In this document: piece by piece, positions 18,919 to 27,854 of the stretch
Layout: each line of letters starts with the position of its first letter
Numbering within the stretch: position 1 is the first letter of the stretch
NCBI GenBank assembly: GCA_027346135.1
Contig: DAIESS010000001.1
Coordinates: 1-49,452 of the forward strand
From: Candidatus Saccharimonadota bacterium
GTDB taxonomy: Bacteria > Patescibacteriota > Saccharimonadia > Saccharimonadales > UBA4665
Length of the DNA: 49,452 bases
Reading direction: 5' to 3'
Position numbers and translations under genes: made by a program
The notes under the pieces: model-generated
The model's input: the letters and a program-made list of their open reading frames with translations, nothing else
Database searches by the model: none
What the model was told of the DNA's origin: nothing

Positions 18919-19055
18919 GCTCGGTCGAGAGATCGACTGGGGCGAAAAAGGCACTCCAGTAGCGTTCGACAAACCTGTGTGCCCGAAAGACACAAGCAGC
19001 GTTCACCTCGCCCGCGAGGGAGCTGTGGTTTCAACAGTTAGGTCGAGCCGTTTTT
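18919..19055 (+). ncRNA. Candidate structured RNA (~137 nt) between convergent genes
   Basis: Extended -10 TGCTAAAAT (18905-18913) 5 nt upstream; end-to-end pairing GCTCGGTC (18919-18926)/GGTCGAGC (19041-19048) with G-U; internal hairpins ACTGGGG/CTCCAGT, TGTGT/ACACA, CCTCG/CGAGG, CTGT/ACAG; T5 at 19051-19055. Confidence 0.45.
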
Positions 19056-19065
19056 AAGAAAATCT

Positions 19066-20358
19066 TTATATTTCAGCCGGATTCATGCGCTTTTGTTCGG
19101 TCGTATCGCGATCGCGGACTGTTACCGTACCGTCTTCCAGCGTCTGAAAATCGATTACGATACAAGCCGGTGTTCCGATCTCATCTTGGCGGCGATAGCG
19201 TTTACCGATATTGCCGTTGTCGTCCCACATAACATTGCCGTATTTGGTCTTAACATTTCGATAAATTTCTTTGGCCTTGTCGACTAGCTCTGGCTTGTTC
19301 TTGAGCAGCGGCGAAACGGCAAACTTAACCGGTGCGAGGTGCTCGGGGAATTTCATAACGATGCGTTTTTCGCCGTTCACTTCATCCTCAGTGTAGGCCG
19401 TCGTAAGTACTGCCATCAAGGCTCGCTCAACGCCAATGGTTGGTTCAATTACGTGCGGGATAAACCGCTCGTTTGTGCCCTTGACTGTATATTCCATATT
19501 CTTTTTTGAAGCGTCTTGAATATTTCTAAGATCGAAGTCGGTTCGGTATGCCAACCCGGCCAATTCTTCTTTACCAATTGGATAATCAAATTCGAAATCA
19601 ACAGTCCGTTTGCTGTAGTGGGCGCGATCAGCCTCTTCGACTTCCAACTCGTGAATACTTTCAGCCGGCAGGCCCAGCGCTTCGAAATATTTGTGCCACT
19701 GTTGGCGCCAAAGTTCGAAAGCTTCTTCCCATTTTGCTGGCTCCACGAAATACTCGATTTCCATTTGTTCGAGTTCACGGTCGCGGAAAATAAAGTCGCG
19801 CGGTGAAATTTCGTTGCGAAATGCTTTACCCTGCTGCGCAATACCAAACGGCAAGTCCGGATAAAAACTGTCGAGCACGTTTTTGTAGTTGGTGAATATG
19901 CCCTGGGCGGTTTCCGGGCGCAAGTAGCTGACTGAACTCTCGTCATCAACTGGCCCAACATTGGTCTTAAACATCATGTTAAATTGCTTAGGCTCACCGA
20001 AGGTGTCTTTCTGACCGCAGGTCGGGCACTTACTTAGATCAATTTTATCGGCACGGAAACGACCGTGACAGTTACTGCACTCCACTAGTGGATCGGTGAA
20101 CGTATCGACGTGGCCGCTGGCCTGCCAGACTTTCTGATTCATCAGAATGGCCGCATCGACTCCATACATATCGTCGCGTTCGTCGACGAACATCTTCCAC
20201 CACACGTTCATCACATTTCGTTTAAGGGCAACACCGAGCGGACCGTAATCCCACGTACCACTTAAACCACCATAGACATCACTGCCGGGAAAAATAAAGC
20301 CACGGCGCTTACATAGGCTAACAATATCTTCTAGTTTGGGGGTGTTTTGGTCGCTCAT
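19066..20358 (-). CDS. glyQS: Glycyl-tRNA synthetase (single-chain class II, GlyQS)
   Basis: 'CKRRGFIFPGSDVYGGLSGTWDYGPLG', 'CSNCHGRFRADKIDLSKCPTCG', 'YLRPETAQGIFTNY'. Start placed at MSDQNTPK (20358), since TATAAT (20368-20373) falls inside the longer ORF call to 20394. Confidence 0.95.
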   Translation of the reverse strand: MSDQNTPKLEDIVSLCKRRGFIFPGSDVYGGLSGTWDYGPLGVALKRNVMNVWWKMFVDERDDMYGVDAAILMNQKVWQASGHVDTFTDPLVECSNCHGRFRADKIDLSKCPTCGQKDTFGEPKQFNMMFKTNVGPVDDESSVSYLRPETAQGIFTNYKNVLDSFYPDLPFGIAQQGKAFRNEISPRDFIFRDRELEQMEIEYFVEPAKWEEAFELWRQQWHKYFEALGLPAESIHELEVEEADRAHYSKRTVDFEFDYPIGKEELAGLAYRTDFDLRNIQDASKKNMEYTVKGTNERFIPHVIEPTIGVERALMAVLTTAYTEDEVNGEKRIVMKFPEHLAPVKFAVSPLLKNKPELVDKAKEIYRNVKTKYGNVMWDDNGNIGKRYRRQDEIGTPACIVIDFQTLEDGTVTVRDRDTTEQKRMNPAEI

Positions 20359-20522
20359 ATGGGCTGCATTATACCTGTTTTTACCTGTCAACACTACCCC
20401 TCACCTCTAGCCTTAGCCGTGAAAAGTCGTGAAAACTTTTTGTTCAATTTTGACGTACCCTAAAGCTAATTTTAAGCAACCATGCTAAAATGATTATGTT
20501 AACAAACAAATTAGGAGATTAC

Positions 20523-20702
20523 ATGGCCTCTGGTTTCGAAGTTTTTGTTGCAACCGAAGAAGTAGAAATACCTGATTATGTAGTCGACATGCGCTCATTT
20601 ATGGGTGCTGGTCCTGTCAAAAACGCCACCGAATCGACACCCTTAGATTCTTTCGCTCGCGTCTATAAGGGCGAGGTTTCCTTTGGCGGCGGCATCGATT
20701 AG
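20523..20702 (+). CDS. Small acidic hypothetical protein (59 aa)
   Basis: ATG 20523 preceded by AGGAGA (20513-20518) and extended -10 TGCTAAAAT (20483-20491); the track start at 20490 overlaps the -10 box. Confidence 0.6.
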   Translation: MASGFEVFVATEEVEIPDYVVDMRSFMGAGPVKNATESTPLDSFARVYKGEVSFGGGID

Positions 20703-20707
20703 AGCCA

Positions 20708-21400
20708 CTAAACATTGATATGTTGCTGCGCCTGTGAGCGCACTAGGCGCATACAAGACATTAATATGCTATCTAAACCCTGCACTTGCTGCAGGGTTTT
20801 TGGCGCCTGCCCCGCAAAAACCAGACGTAAAAATTTGATACTATCTGCCCCAAACTGCCCCGATGGCGCAGCCACGAATGCTCCATCGGCACTGCTGAAT
20901 TGATAGCGCTTATCGGCTAAGAGTGGTTGGCCATTGGCATCTTGGCGCAGGTTTGGCTCGCTACCGCCAAGCCGCAAAATTTGAGCATAGAACCAACACT
21001 CAATCAGTTGTCCCGACAAGGCTCCATTATCCAGAGCAACAAACAACTGCTCAAGCAACGTAAAATAGGCTCCCTCAGTTTCATCCTCGGTAATCTTGTG
21101 CAGAGCTTTTATTAAATCGTAGCCTAATTGAACCCGTTCAATATCGGACACAATATGTCCATAATGCTTGCGAAGCCGAGCAGAAATTAGTGTACCGATC
21201 TCGCCCCGCCCTTTTATAAACGTGATGTCGCTGACACTGAATAACTCGATGCCGCCCGCCAATTTTGACTTAACCCGTCGAACACCCTTTGCCATCAAAC
21301 GCAATTTGCCATAGTCGGGGGTAAGCACAGTAATAATCCGATCGGCCTCGCCGAACTCGGTTCGCGTTAAAACGATTGCCGTCGTTGTTAGCTGGTTCAT
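20708..21400 (-). CDS. recO: DNA repair protein RecO
   Basis: 'TTAIVLTRTEFGEADRIITVLTPDYGKLRLMAKGVRRVKSKLAGGIELFSVSDI'. Confidence 0.93.
   Translation of the reverse strand: MNQLTTTAIVLTRTEFGEADRIITVLTPDYGKLRLMAKGVRRVKSKLAGGIELFSVSDITFIKGRGEIGTLISARLRKHYGHIVSDIERVQLGYDLIKALHKITEDETEGAYFTLLEQLFVALDNGALSGQLIECWFYAQILRLGGSEPNLRQDANGQPLLADKRYQFSSADGAFVAAPSGQFGADSIKFLRLVFAGQAPKTLQQVQGLDSILMSCMRLVRSQAQQHINV
20775..20801 (+). terminator. Intrinsic terminator for the 59-aa gene, embedded in the antisense recO 3' end
   Basis: AAACCCTGCA-cttgc-TGCAGGGTTT perfect 10-bp stem; T5 run 20797-20801. Confidence 0.75.
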
Positions 21401-21412
21401 ATTTATTGGTAT

Positions 21413-21805
21413 TTATTGGTTTAAAGTACTCGGCACAAAATCCTGAACGGTACTCAGTAATTTTTTAAGATTAGTGAGAGGTTTATACAGGTACTGGGAC
21501 ACGCCTAGTTGGTTGCGTAACAATTTCCAGCTGCCCGAAAATTCACCGGCCGGTACGTTCGTCGCCACAATAACCGGGACATTCTGCCAGTCTGGGTATG
21601 AGCGAAATTCATATAAAAATTCGATGCCGCTATGCCCCACTAACTGTAATTCCAGAATCACAACATCGGGGCAAATATCGTCGGCGCAAAAAATCGCTCC
21701 TTGGGCGGTAGCACAAATCTGCACAGCATGACCGGCATGCGTTAGGGCCTCGAAGTAAGTATGGGCCAAGATACGATCGGGTTCGATTAATAAAATTTTT
21801 GCCAT
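21413..21805 (-). CDS. Receiver-domain protein with Glu at the phospho-Asp position (pseudo-receiver)
   Basis: CheY-like fold; 'DVVILELQLVGHSGIEFL' aligns to 'DLVLLDLMLPGMDGIEVL'; switch-Lys region 'YLYKPL' kept. Confidence 0.8.
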   Translation of the reverse strand: MAKILLIEPDRILAHTYFEALTHAGHAVQICATAQGAIFCADDICPDVVILELQLVGHSGIEFLYEFRSYPDWQNVPVIVATNVPAGEFSGSWKLLRNQLGVSQYLYKPLTNLKKLLSTVQDFVPSTLNQ

Positions 21806-21810
21806 GAGTT

Positions 21811-22542
21811 TTATACGAGCTGCATCTGTGGGTTTGGCTGCAACACAGCTCCTAAGCCACGTAATTTGTGATGTCGCGATACGGTTAGTTCGGTCTGCAT
21901 GGCGCGTAATAAAGCGTCTGCTACAAACACGCCTGCACCGCTACCGGCCGATAGATTGGTGAGAGGTTGCCGAGCGCGACCATACAATTCACGGCCGCTG
22001 CGCAAAGCTTCGGTGCTTAGTTCTTCGGCTTCACAGTACAAGCCAGCTACAACGCCATAACGGCAGCGATGAGCGGCCAGTTGCAAGCGAAGCTGCGGAC
22101 GTTCTATAGCTGGAAGAGCCTCAATCAGCGCATAGCCTAGACTAACTAAGGCCGATAGTAAGCCCTCACGATGCGCCATTACCGGGCCATATTTACCATC
22201 CAAATGCATGTCCAACTTAACGTCATAGGCTCGGGCTAATGGCTGCAATTTACTGCCAACATCGTACAAAACTGAAGAGATCGAGACAGGTTCGGTTTCG
22301 AATAATTGATCCGTATCGGTCGCTAGTCGTACACCCAAAACATAACTGTCTAGCAGATGTAATGCCATGTCAGCCGTGGTTTGAATTCGATCAAGATTGG
22401 CAGGGTTAGCCGACAAAGCAGCTAGCTCGGCCTGACGGGCTATCTGCAAAAGTGGCAATTTGATTTGCTCGGCAACCGAAAGCAAGAGATGTTGCGACAA
22501 AACCTGTTGGTTCGCTTCCGTACTGACGGCCGTCTGTGCCAC
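21811..22542 (-). CDS. Degenerate histidine-kinase-like protein (no H-box His)
   Basis: 'VAEQIKLPLLQIARQAE' resembles HisKA 'SHELRTPLTSI' without His; C-term 'GSGAGVFVADALLRAMQTELTVSRHHKLRGLGAVL' resembles a degenerate HATPase_c G-box. Adjacent to the receiver. Confidence 0.6.
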   Translation of the reverse strand: MAQTAVSTEANQQVLSQHLLLSVAEQIKLPLLQIARQAELAALSANPANLDRIQTTADMALHLLDSYVLGVRLATDTDQLFETEPVSISSVLYDVGSKLQPLARAYDVKLDMHLDGKYGPVMAHREGLLSALVSLGYALIEALPAIERPQLRLQLAAHRCRYGVVAGLYCEAEELSTEALRSGRELYGRARQPLTNLSAGSGAGVFVADALLRAMQTELTVSRHHKLRGLGAVLQPNPQMQLV

Positions 22543-22621
22543 GAGCGTGCTACCCCTTCCACTAAAACTAACCCAAGTATAGCAAGGTGGTAAAAAATTT
22601 AATACAGTTTTGTGCTATTTT

Positions 22622-23299
22622 CTAAGGCGAGAAACTAAAGTTCGGCAAGATGTACGTGTTGAAATCACTTTGAAATTGTGGTGAATTTGTCCACAACTTA
22701 AGTGTTTTATCACGTAATGGCAATAGTATCATTGTGCCGGTCTTGTCTTGGTCGATCGTGCCGGTGACGCGTGAGCCGACAACCGAAGGAACTTTGGGAG
22801 CGGCGTAAGGCGAAATCGTTACCCTACCCTGTTGTACATCATCTTGGAATTCGTTCATGGCGTCACTGTAACTTTGCTGCACAACCTGAACGCGTAAAGC
22901 GAAAACGGCTTTATCGTTAGAGGCTGTCGGTACAACATTAGGATAGAAATAACCGTCAACGTATGGGCTGTTGCCAGTGTCATCCGAAACATAAGCACTC
23001 CAAGTTTTAGGATACTGTATGTTTACACTGCCGTAGGCCAACGGACTAACATAAGTGCGAAATGGCGATTTTTCTTTCTCGGCAAATTCAGCATCTTTTT
23101 TAACGCTTTCAGCTTGCTGAGCCGAAGTCACAGCCTTAGCAATCTTTTGGTCGACGTTATTTTTATAGTCCTGGCGCCCCTGATAAGCCCAAACGCCAAA
23201 GGCGGCCGCGCCCGCGAATAGCAAAAAGAAGACGACAGCCAATACGACCGCTACACTCAAGAAGCCGTACTGGTTTAAAGACTTCACATTACCCTTCAT
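22622..23299 (-). CDS. Hypothetical membrane-anchored extracytoplasmic protein
   Basis: N-terminal TM 'SVAVVLAVVFFLLFAGAAAFGVWAY', then soluble domain. Confidence 0.6.
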   Translation of the reverse strand: MKGNVKSLNQYGFLSVAVVLAVVFFLLFAGAAAFGVWAYQGRQDYKNNVDQKIAKAVTSAQQAESVKKDAEFAEKEKSPFRTYVSPLAYGSVNIQYPKTWSAYVSDDTGNSPYVDGYFYPNVVPTASNDKAVFALRVQVVQQSYSDAMNEFQDDVQQGRVTISPYAAPKVPSVVGSRVTGTIDQDKTGTMILLPLRDKTLKLWTNSPQFQSDFNTYILPNFSFSP

Positions 23300-23339
23300 G
23301 CTGCTTATGGTATCGAAGTTAGGCTGTCACTGCAAGTAT

Positions 23340-23828
23340 TTAACGGTATTCATAAAGGAAAACGCCGGATTGTTCGGTCGTAGGACGCCGCCCCTTGATC
23401 GCAAAAGCAAAACTCACAACTTTGACAGGCTTACTACATTCTTGCATAACTTTTTTATCCAGTTTTTTCATATATTTTGGCAATATGAAGCCAAATATAC
23501 CTTCGGCGGGCGGCCATTGTGCTCGCCAGAAGTCACCCAAGTGCACTTCTACTTTTGAACCATACTTACGGGTCCGCAACCAGGATATAAGCGCCAGCAA
23601 AGGATTCAGTTCGTAGCCCACTACTTTCCAGCCGCGCGCCGCAGCCGCTAAAAGAACGCGGCCATCGCCACAGCCTAGTTCAAGCATGGTCTCGCCGGGT
23701 TTTAGGTCTAGTAGATCAAGTGAAACACGCACCTGCTCGTCGAGCGTCGGCAAGTAAGGCGCGCCAAATATCAAGACAAAGCCAAAACAAAGCAGAACCA
23801 AAGTAATTATTAGTAATAACCAGGGCAT
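23340..23828 (-). CDS. Class I SAM-dependent methyltransferase with N-terminal TM
   Basis: 'LKPGETMLELGCGDGRVLLAAAARGWKVVGYELNPLL'. Confidence 0.85.
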   Translation of the reverse strand: MPWLLLIITLVLLCFGFVLIFGAPYLPTLDEQVRVSLDLLDLKPGETMLELGCGDGRVLLAAAARGWKVVGYELNPLLALISWLRTRKYGSKVEVHLGDFWRAQWPPAEGIFGFILPKYMKKLDKKVMQECSKPVKVVSFAFAIKGRRPTTEQSGVFLYEYR

Positions 23829-23834
23829 CGATTA

Positions 23835-24041
23835 CTAGTCCTGGTGCTCGCTTAGCTCGATTAGACTGTTTTCACGCTCTTGCAAATAAGCGGCCAGCTC
23901 TTTAGCAAGTGCCGTCCCCTTCTCATATAAGCTAAGTGCAACATCAACATCGATATCTTCAGCCTGTAAGGCTGCCATAACCTCTTCCAGCTCATGCGCC
24001 AACTGACTATATGTTTTAGGGCTATTCTTTTTTGCGGGCAT
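23835..24041 (-). CDS. xseB: Exodeoxyribonuclease VII small subunit
   Basis: 'TYSQLAHELEEVMAALQAEDIDVDVALSLYEKGTALAKELAAYLQERENSL'; adjacent to xseA. Start at MPAKKN. Confidence 0.9.
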   Translation of the reverse strand: MPAKKNSPKTYSQLAHELEEVMAALQAEDIDVDVALSLYEKGTALAKELAAYLQERENSLIELSEHQD

Positions 24042-24042
24042 T

Positions 24043-25173
24043 CTATTTATCCTCCGTAACAGTCGCCTGACGATGACCATCTCTAAATTCTATGTTAACT
24101 ATATCACCGCCATGTAGCTGTTTGGCATCCGATACGATCACCGTCTTAGAACGAACGATTGCATAACCGCGGCGCAGTACCGCTTTGGGGTTAAGCGCCT
24201 CGAGTAACGTAGTCGTATTAGTCAAGCGCCAGCGTGCTTCTCGAAAGGCAGATTCGACATTCTGTGCCAACACCGCCTGCTGGCCCGACAGCTTCAATTG
24301 AGCGGTCATGATCGCATCGTGTACCATATCGCCCATATCGCGCTGCATTGACGCGAGACCAGCAATGACGGCTTGACGATCAGGCGTTAAAAATTCGGCT
24401 GCATTGCTTGGTGTGCTTGCCCGTTTATCGGCTGCCAGCTCTGCCAAGCTAATATCCGTTTCGTGTCCGATAGCCGCCAACACCGGTATTCGGCTGGCCG
24501 CCACAGCCCGAACGACACGCTCGTCGCTAAATGCCTGCAGATCTTCGGCACTACCGCCACCACGTGTAATAACTAATACTTCGGGCAAGACTGACATGGC
24601 ATTGAACTGTGTAATAGCAGCCACAATCTGCTCTGGAGCGGCCTCACCCTGTACTTGAACGTCGCGCATAATAATTTCCAGTCCGCCCCAACGAGCCCCT
24701 AGAATCTTGGTAAAGTCTGCAAAGGCGGCCGATTCTCTTGAAGCAATCAGACCGATGCGCTCCGGTGGGTACGGCAAGCTCCGTTTACGACTTTCATCAA
24801 AAAGGCCTTCCAAGGCCAGTTTGTCATGCAATAATTCTGCCGCTCGTTTAATCACGCCGACACCAACCGGACGGATGTTTTGCATGACAATACTAAAGCC
24901 AAACTGAGGATGCAATCGCGGCACGCCCTGCACTCGCACGGTCATGCCATCCTCGAGTGGACCTGGTAGTTGGTGAACCATACCAAAAAACTTCAGACTG
25001 GCCGTTTCGTCTTTAAGATCGAAAAACACCCAGCGATTTTTGCTAATCCGAAAGTTGGCTAATTCTCCCTCAATAACTGCGCTTGGATAGGCGAACTCAA
25101 GTGTCTGGTTACAGACCGTTACAAAATCACTGACGCTAAAAATCAGATCGCCGCCGCTATTCATAGGCGTCAA
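24043..25173 (-). CDS. xseA: Exodeoxyribonuclease VII large subunit
   Basis: 'IEGELANFRISKNRWVFFDLKDETASLKFFGM', 'RGGGSAEDLQAFSDERVVRAVAASRIPVLAAIGHETDISLAELAADKRASTPSNAAE'. Confidence 0.97.
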   Translation of the reverse strand: MTPMNSGGDLIFSVSDFVTVCNQTLEFAYPSAVIEGELANFRISKNRWVFFDLKDETASLKFFGMVHQLPGPLEDGMTVRVQGVPRLHPQFGFSIVMQNIRPVGVGVIKRAAELLHDKLALEGLFDESRKRSLPYPPERIGLIASRESAAFADFTKILGARWGGLEIIMRDVQVQGEAAPEQIVAAITQFNAMSVLPEVLVITRGGGSAEDLQAFSDERVVRAVAASRIPVLAAIGHETDISLAELAADKRASTPSNAAEFLTPDRQAVIAGLASMQRDMGDMVHDAIMTAQLKLSGQQAVLAQNVESAFREARWRLTNTTTLLEALNPKAVLRRGYAIVRSKTVIVSDAKQLHGGDIVNIEFRDGHRQATVTEDK

Positions 25174-26284
25174 TCGGCTGAGCCTTCCCCTCGGCCAGTG
25201 AACGGTGATAGAAGAAGTAGCCAGGCGGCACCTGCAAAACTGTGTTCAAAACTCGGTACATGACCGTAGCCGGTAGACTAATACTGGGCGGTATACCTGC
25301 CGTTGCCAATACGGCCGTCATCAAAGCCTCGTAAATGCCGACACCACCGGGCAGAACCGAAACTAGTCCCGCAAAATTGGCCACGGCATAGGCCAGGATA
25401 ATCGCGCCGATGTTAACGTGTTGGGCAAACGCCCAGTACACCACCAATACAACCGACACCTCTGTTATATTTGCAACCATCGCCCACCAAAAGGGCGCCT
25501 TGAGCTGAGTCGATTCCGAACGAATCACATTATAGCCCTCGTGAAATTCGCCGAAAGCGGCTCGGGCATTAGCAATATTTATAGTCTCGGGATCATGTGG
25601 TCTAACCACTTGAATCAACTTGTTTAACCACTTGGTTATGGTCGTAAAGAAGGCATCGATTCGGCTGCGGCTACTTATGATGTATACCATAATTCCCGTC
25701 CCCACTACCAAAAGCGTCGACAAAGAACTGCCGATGAGAATCGTCATATTACTAGCGCGGCCGTTAACCGCCAGAATGAACATGCCGAAAATAAGCAGAA
25801 TCTCGAACGACAAGAATATGAGAACCAGCTTAATGGCGTGCGCCAGGGTCGATTTCGCCAAGCTTACCCCTTCGCCACGCAAGCGCAAACCGAAGTACGA
25901 TATACCAGACACCCCGCCACTCGGGAAAATGTGGTTCACGAAATTTAACTCGAGCGATAATTTCAGCAGTGCTTTATACGTCAAATCTTTGCCAACAATA
26001 CGAAATAGTCGCTGATACAGCTTGGCCTGGGCATGGTAATTCAAGAACTCAATCGGAATTATAAGCACCAAAATCCATAGGTTAACGCGCTCGAAATTTT
26101 TAACAGTATCGAGGAGCTGATGTCTTGATACGAACACCAAAAACCCGAGCGCAATTAGCGTCACGATGTTCAGTAGTAGTTTCCATCGTCGTTTCACGAA
26201 GCTGCCAAAGGTGGAATTTTCGCTCATTACAACCATTATACCGGTAAATTCGGTTATAATATGCCTAATGGACAGTATCGTCAT
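25157..26284 (-). CDS. Lysylphosphatidylglycerol synthase TM-region/UPF0104-like flippase family protein
   Basis: Multi-TM with 'NFVNHIFPSGGVSGISYFGLRLRGEG', 'LPGGVGIYEALMTAVLATAGI'. Start may be internal (MVVMSENS). Confidence 0.8.
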   Translation of the reverse strand: MTILSIRHIITEFTGIMVVMSENSTFGSFVKRRWKLLLNIVTLIALGFLVFVSRHQLLDTVKNFERVNLWILVLIIPIEFLNYHAQAKLYQRLFRIVGKDLTYKALLKLSLELNFVNHIFPSGGVSGISYFGLRLRGEGVSLAKSTLAHAIKLVLIFLSFEILLIFGMFILAVNGRASNMTILIGSSLSTLLVVGTGIMVYIISSRSRIDAFFTTITKWLNKLIQVVRPHDPETINIANARAAFGEFHEGYNVIRSESTQLKAPFWWAMVANITEVSVVLVVYWAFAQHVNIGAIILAYAVANFAGLVSVLPGGVGIYEALMTAVLATAGIPPSISLPATVMYRVLNTVLQVPPGYFFYHRSLAEGKAQPIDAYE

Positions 26285-27509
26285 ATTAGGCCGTCAACCG
26301 GCCCTCGGCTTGGCCGAGCTAGAAAGTCTATACGGATCAGCCAAAGTCAGCCTACTCGGTGAACGAGCGGCGCGTGTTAATGTCGACCCTTGTTTGCTGG
26401 CCTTTGACCGGCTTGGTGGCAGTCTTAAGTTCTGTCGACCCCTCACAACTCTCGATACAACGAGTTGGAAACGAATCGAGGCTTTCCTTGCCGAAGTTTC
26501 ACCGGAGCACAGCCAGCGCATGCCCGAAGGTAAAATGCACCTTGGCCTCAGCCTCATCGGTTTTCCAGAAATCAGCCTTAAACGGATTATGGCGACTGGT
26601 TTAACCGTCAAAAAGGCCATCAATCGCGCCACCGGTCGGACTGTTCGGCTGGTACCAAACAATGAGGCCGAGCTTTCGACCGCCCAAGTACTACACAATA
26701 AACTAGCTAGGGCGAATGGCTGGGAGCTAATCTGCATCCGTGATGGCGACAAAACAATTATCGCTCAAACCGTTAAGGTTCAGGACATAACTGGCTACAC
26801 CAAACGTGACCGCGAACGCCCACGCCGTGACAGCCGCGTCGGTATGCTGCCGCCCAAGCTCGCCCAGATGATTATCAACCTAGCTGTCGGTCGACTGCCC
26901 GAAACAGCCCTTAAATCGATTTGTGAAATTCCAGCCGGTGAGCCCATCCCTGCGACCGTATTCGGCCAAACCGTGCTCGATCCGTTTTGCGGGACTGGCG
27001 TAGTGCTGCAAGAGGCTCTTTTGATGGGCTACGACGTTTACGGCACGGATTTGGAAAAGCGTATGATCGATTACTCGGCTGGCAATTTAGAGTGGCTACA
27101 AGAGCTTCAGTCCATACAAGGCTACAAGCGGCTGGCCGTCGGTGACGCGACGACTTACACCTGGCAAGCGCCCATCGATTTCGTAGCCTGTGAAACCTAC
27201 CTAGGCCGCCCCTTTACGGAGGCCCCTAGCGCCGAGATGTTAGCCAAAACCGCTAGCGAATGCAACTTAATCATTAAAAAGTTCCTGCGCAACCTACATG
27301 GTCAACTTAAATCTGGCGCGCGTCTCTGTATTGCCGTCCCTGCCTGGCAAATTCAGCCAGGTAAATTCAAGCATCTTCCCCTTGTTGACTCTCTCGAGGA
27401 AATCGGCTATAATCGAGTAAGTTTTGAGCACGTTCGGGAACAAGATTTGATCTACTTTCGTGAAGACCAGATCGTTGCCCGCCAGCTCTTAGTAATAACA
27501 AGGAATTAA
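26268..27509 (+). CDS. TRM11/UPF0020-like (THUMP-type) RNA methyltransferase
   Basis: 'GKMHLGLSLIGF', 'TVLDPFCGTGVVLQEALLMGYDVYGTDLEKRM'. ATG 26268 preferred over the track start 26166 because TATAAT lies at 26255-26260. Confidence 0.8.
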   Translation: MDSIVILGRQPALGLAELESLYGSAKVSLLGERAARVNVDPCLLAFDRLGGSLKFCRPLTTLDTTSWKRIEAFLAEVSPEHSQRMPEGKMHLGLSLIGFPEISLKRIMATGLTVKKAINRATGRTVRLVPNNEAELSTAQVLHNKLARANGWELICIRDGDKTIIAQTVKVQDITGYTKRDRERPRRDSRVGMLPPKLAQMIINLAVGRLPETALKSICEIPAGEPIPATVFGQTVLDPFCGTGVVLQEALLMGYDVYGTDLEKRMIDYSAGNLEWLQELQSIQGYKRLAVGDATTYTWQAPIDFVACETYLGRPFTEAPSAEMLAKTASECNLIIKKFLRNLHGQLKSGARLCIAVPAWQIQPGKFKHLPLVDSLEEIGYNRVSFEHVREQDLIYFREDQIVARQLLVITRN

Positions 27510-27514
27510 TACCT

Positions 27515-27787
27515 ATGTCACACGTCAAAGCAGGCGGTACCGCCAAAAATACCCGCGATTCAGTTGGACAGCGCCTCGGCGTTAAACTGTTTGGTGGCCA
27601 AAAAGTTAAAGTCGGCCAAGTTATTGTCCGCCAAGTCGGTCTTACCAAGCGTGCCGGCAAAGGTACGTCTTTGAGCCGTAATTACACCATTCACGCCGCC
27701 AAAGATGGCGTCGTTAAGTTTCAGACTCGTCGGGTTCGCCTTTTCACCGGCAAATCAGTTGCCCGTACTGAAGTCACTGTCGAATAA
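27515..27787 (+). CDS. rpmA: 50S ribosomal protein bL27
   Basis: 'HVKAGGTAKNTRDSVGQRLGVKLFGGQKVKVGQVIVRQ'. Confidence 0.95.
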   Translation: MSHVKAGGTAKNTRDSVGQRLGVKLFGGQKVKVGQVIVRQVGLTKRAGKGTSLSRNYTIHAAKDGVVKFQTRRVRLFTGKSVARTEVTVE

Positions 27788-27806
27788 TCTCTTTTAAGAC
27801 TTAAAA

Positions 27807-27833
27807 ATAGCCGGTAAAATAGCCGGCTATTTT
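27807..27833 (+). terminator. Intrinsic terminator after rpmA
   Basis: ATAGCCGG...CCGGCTAT stem followed by TTTATTT. Confidence 0.8.
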
Positions 27834-27854
27834 ATTTGTGGTCTAGTTTTTCCT

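Noticed and set aside
26166-26267. Upstream extension of the THUMP methyltransferase ORF
   Set aside because: It overlaps the divergent gene's start and the TATAAT promoter; homology-like sequence begins at MDSIVILGRQPALG (26268).
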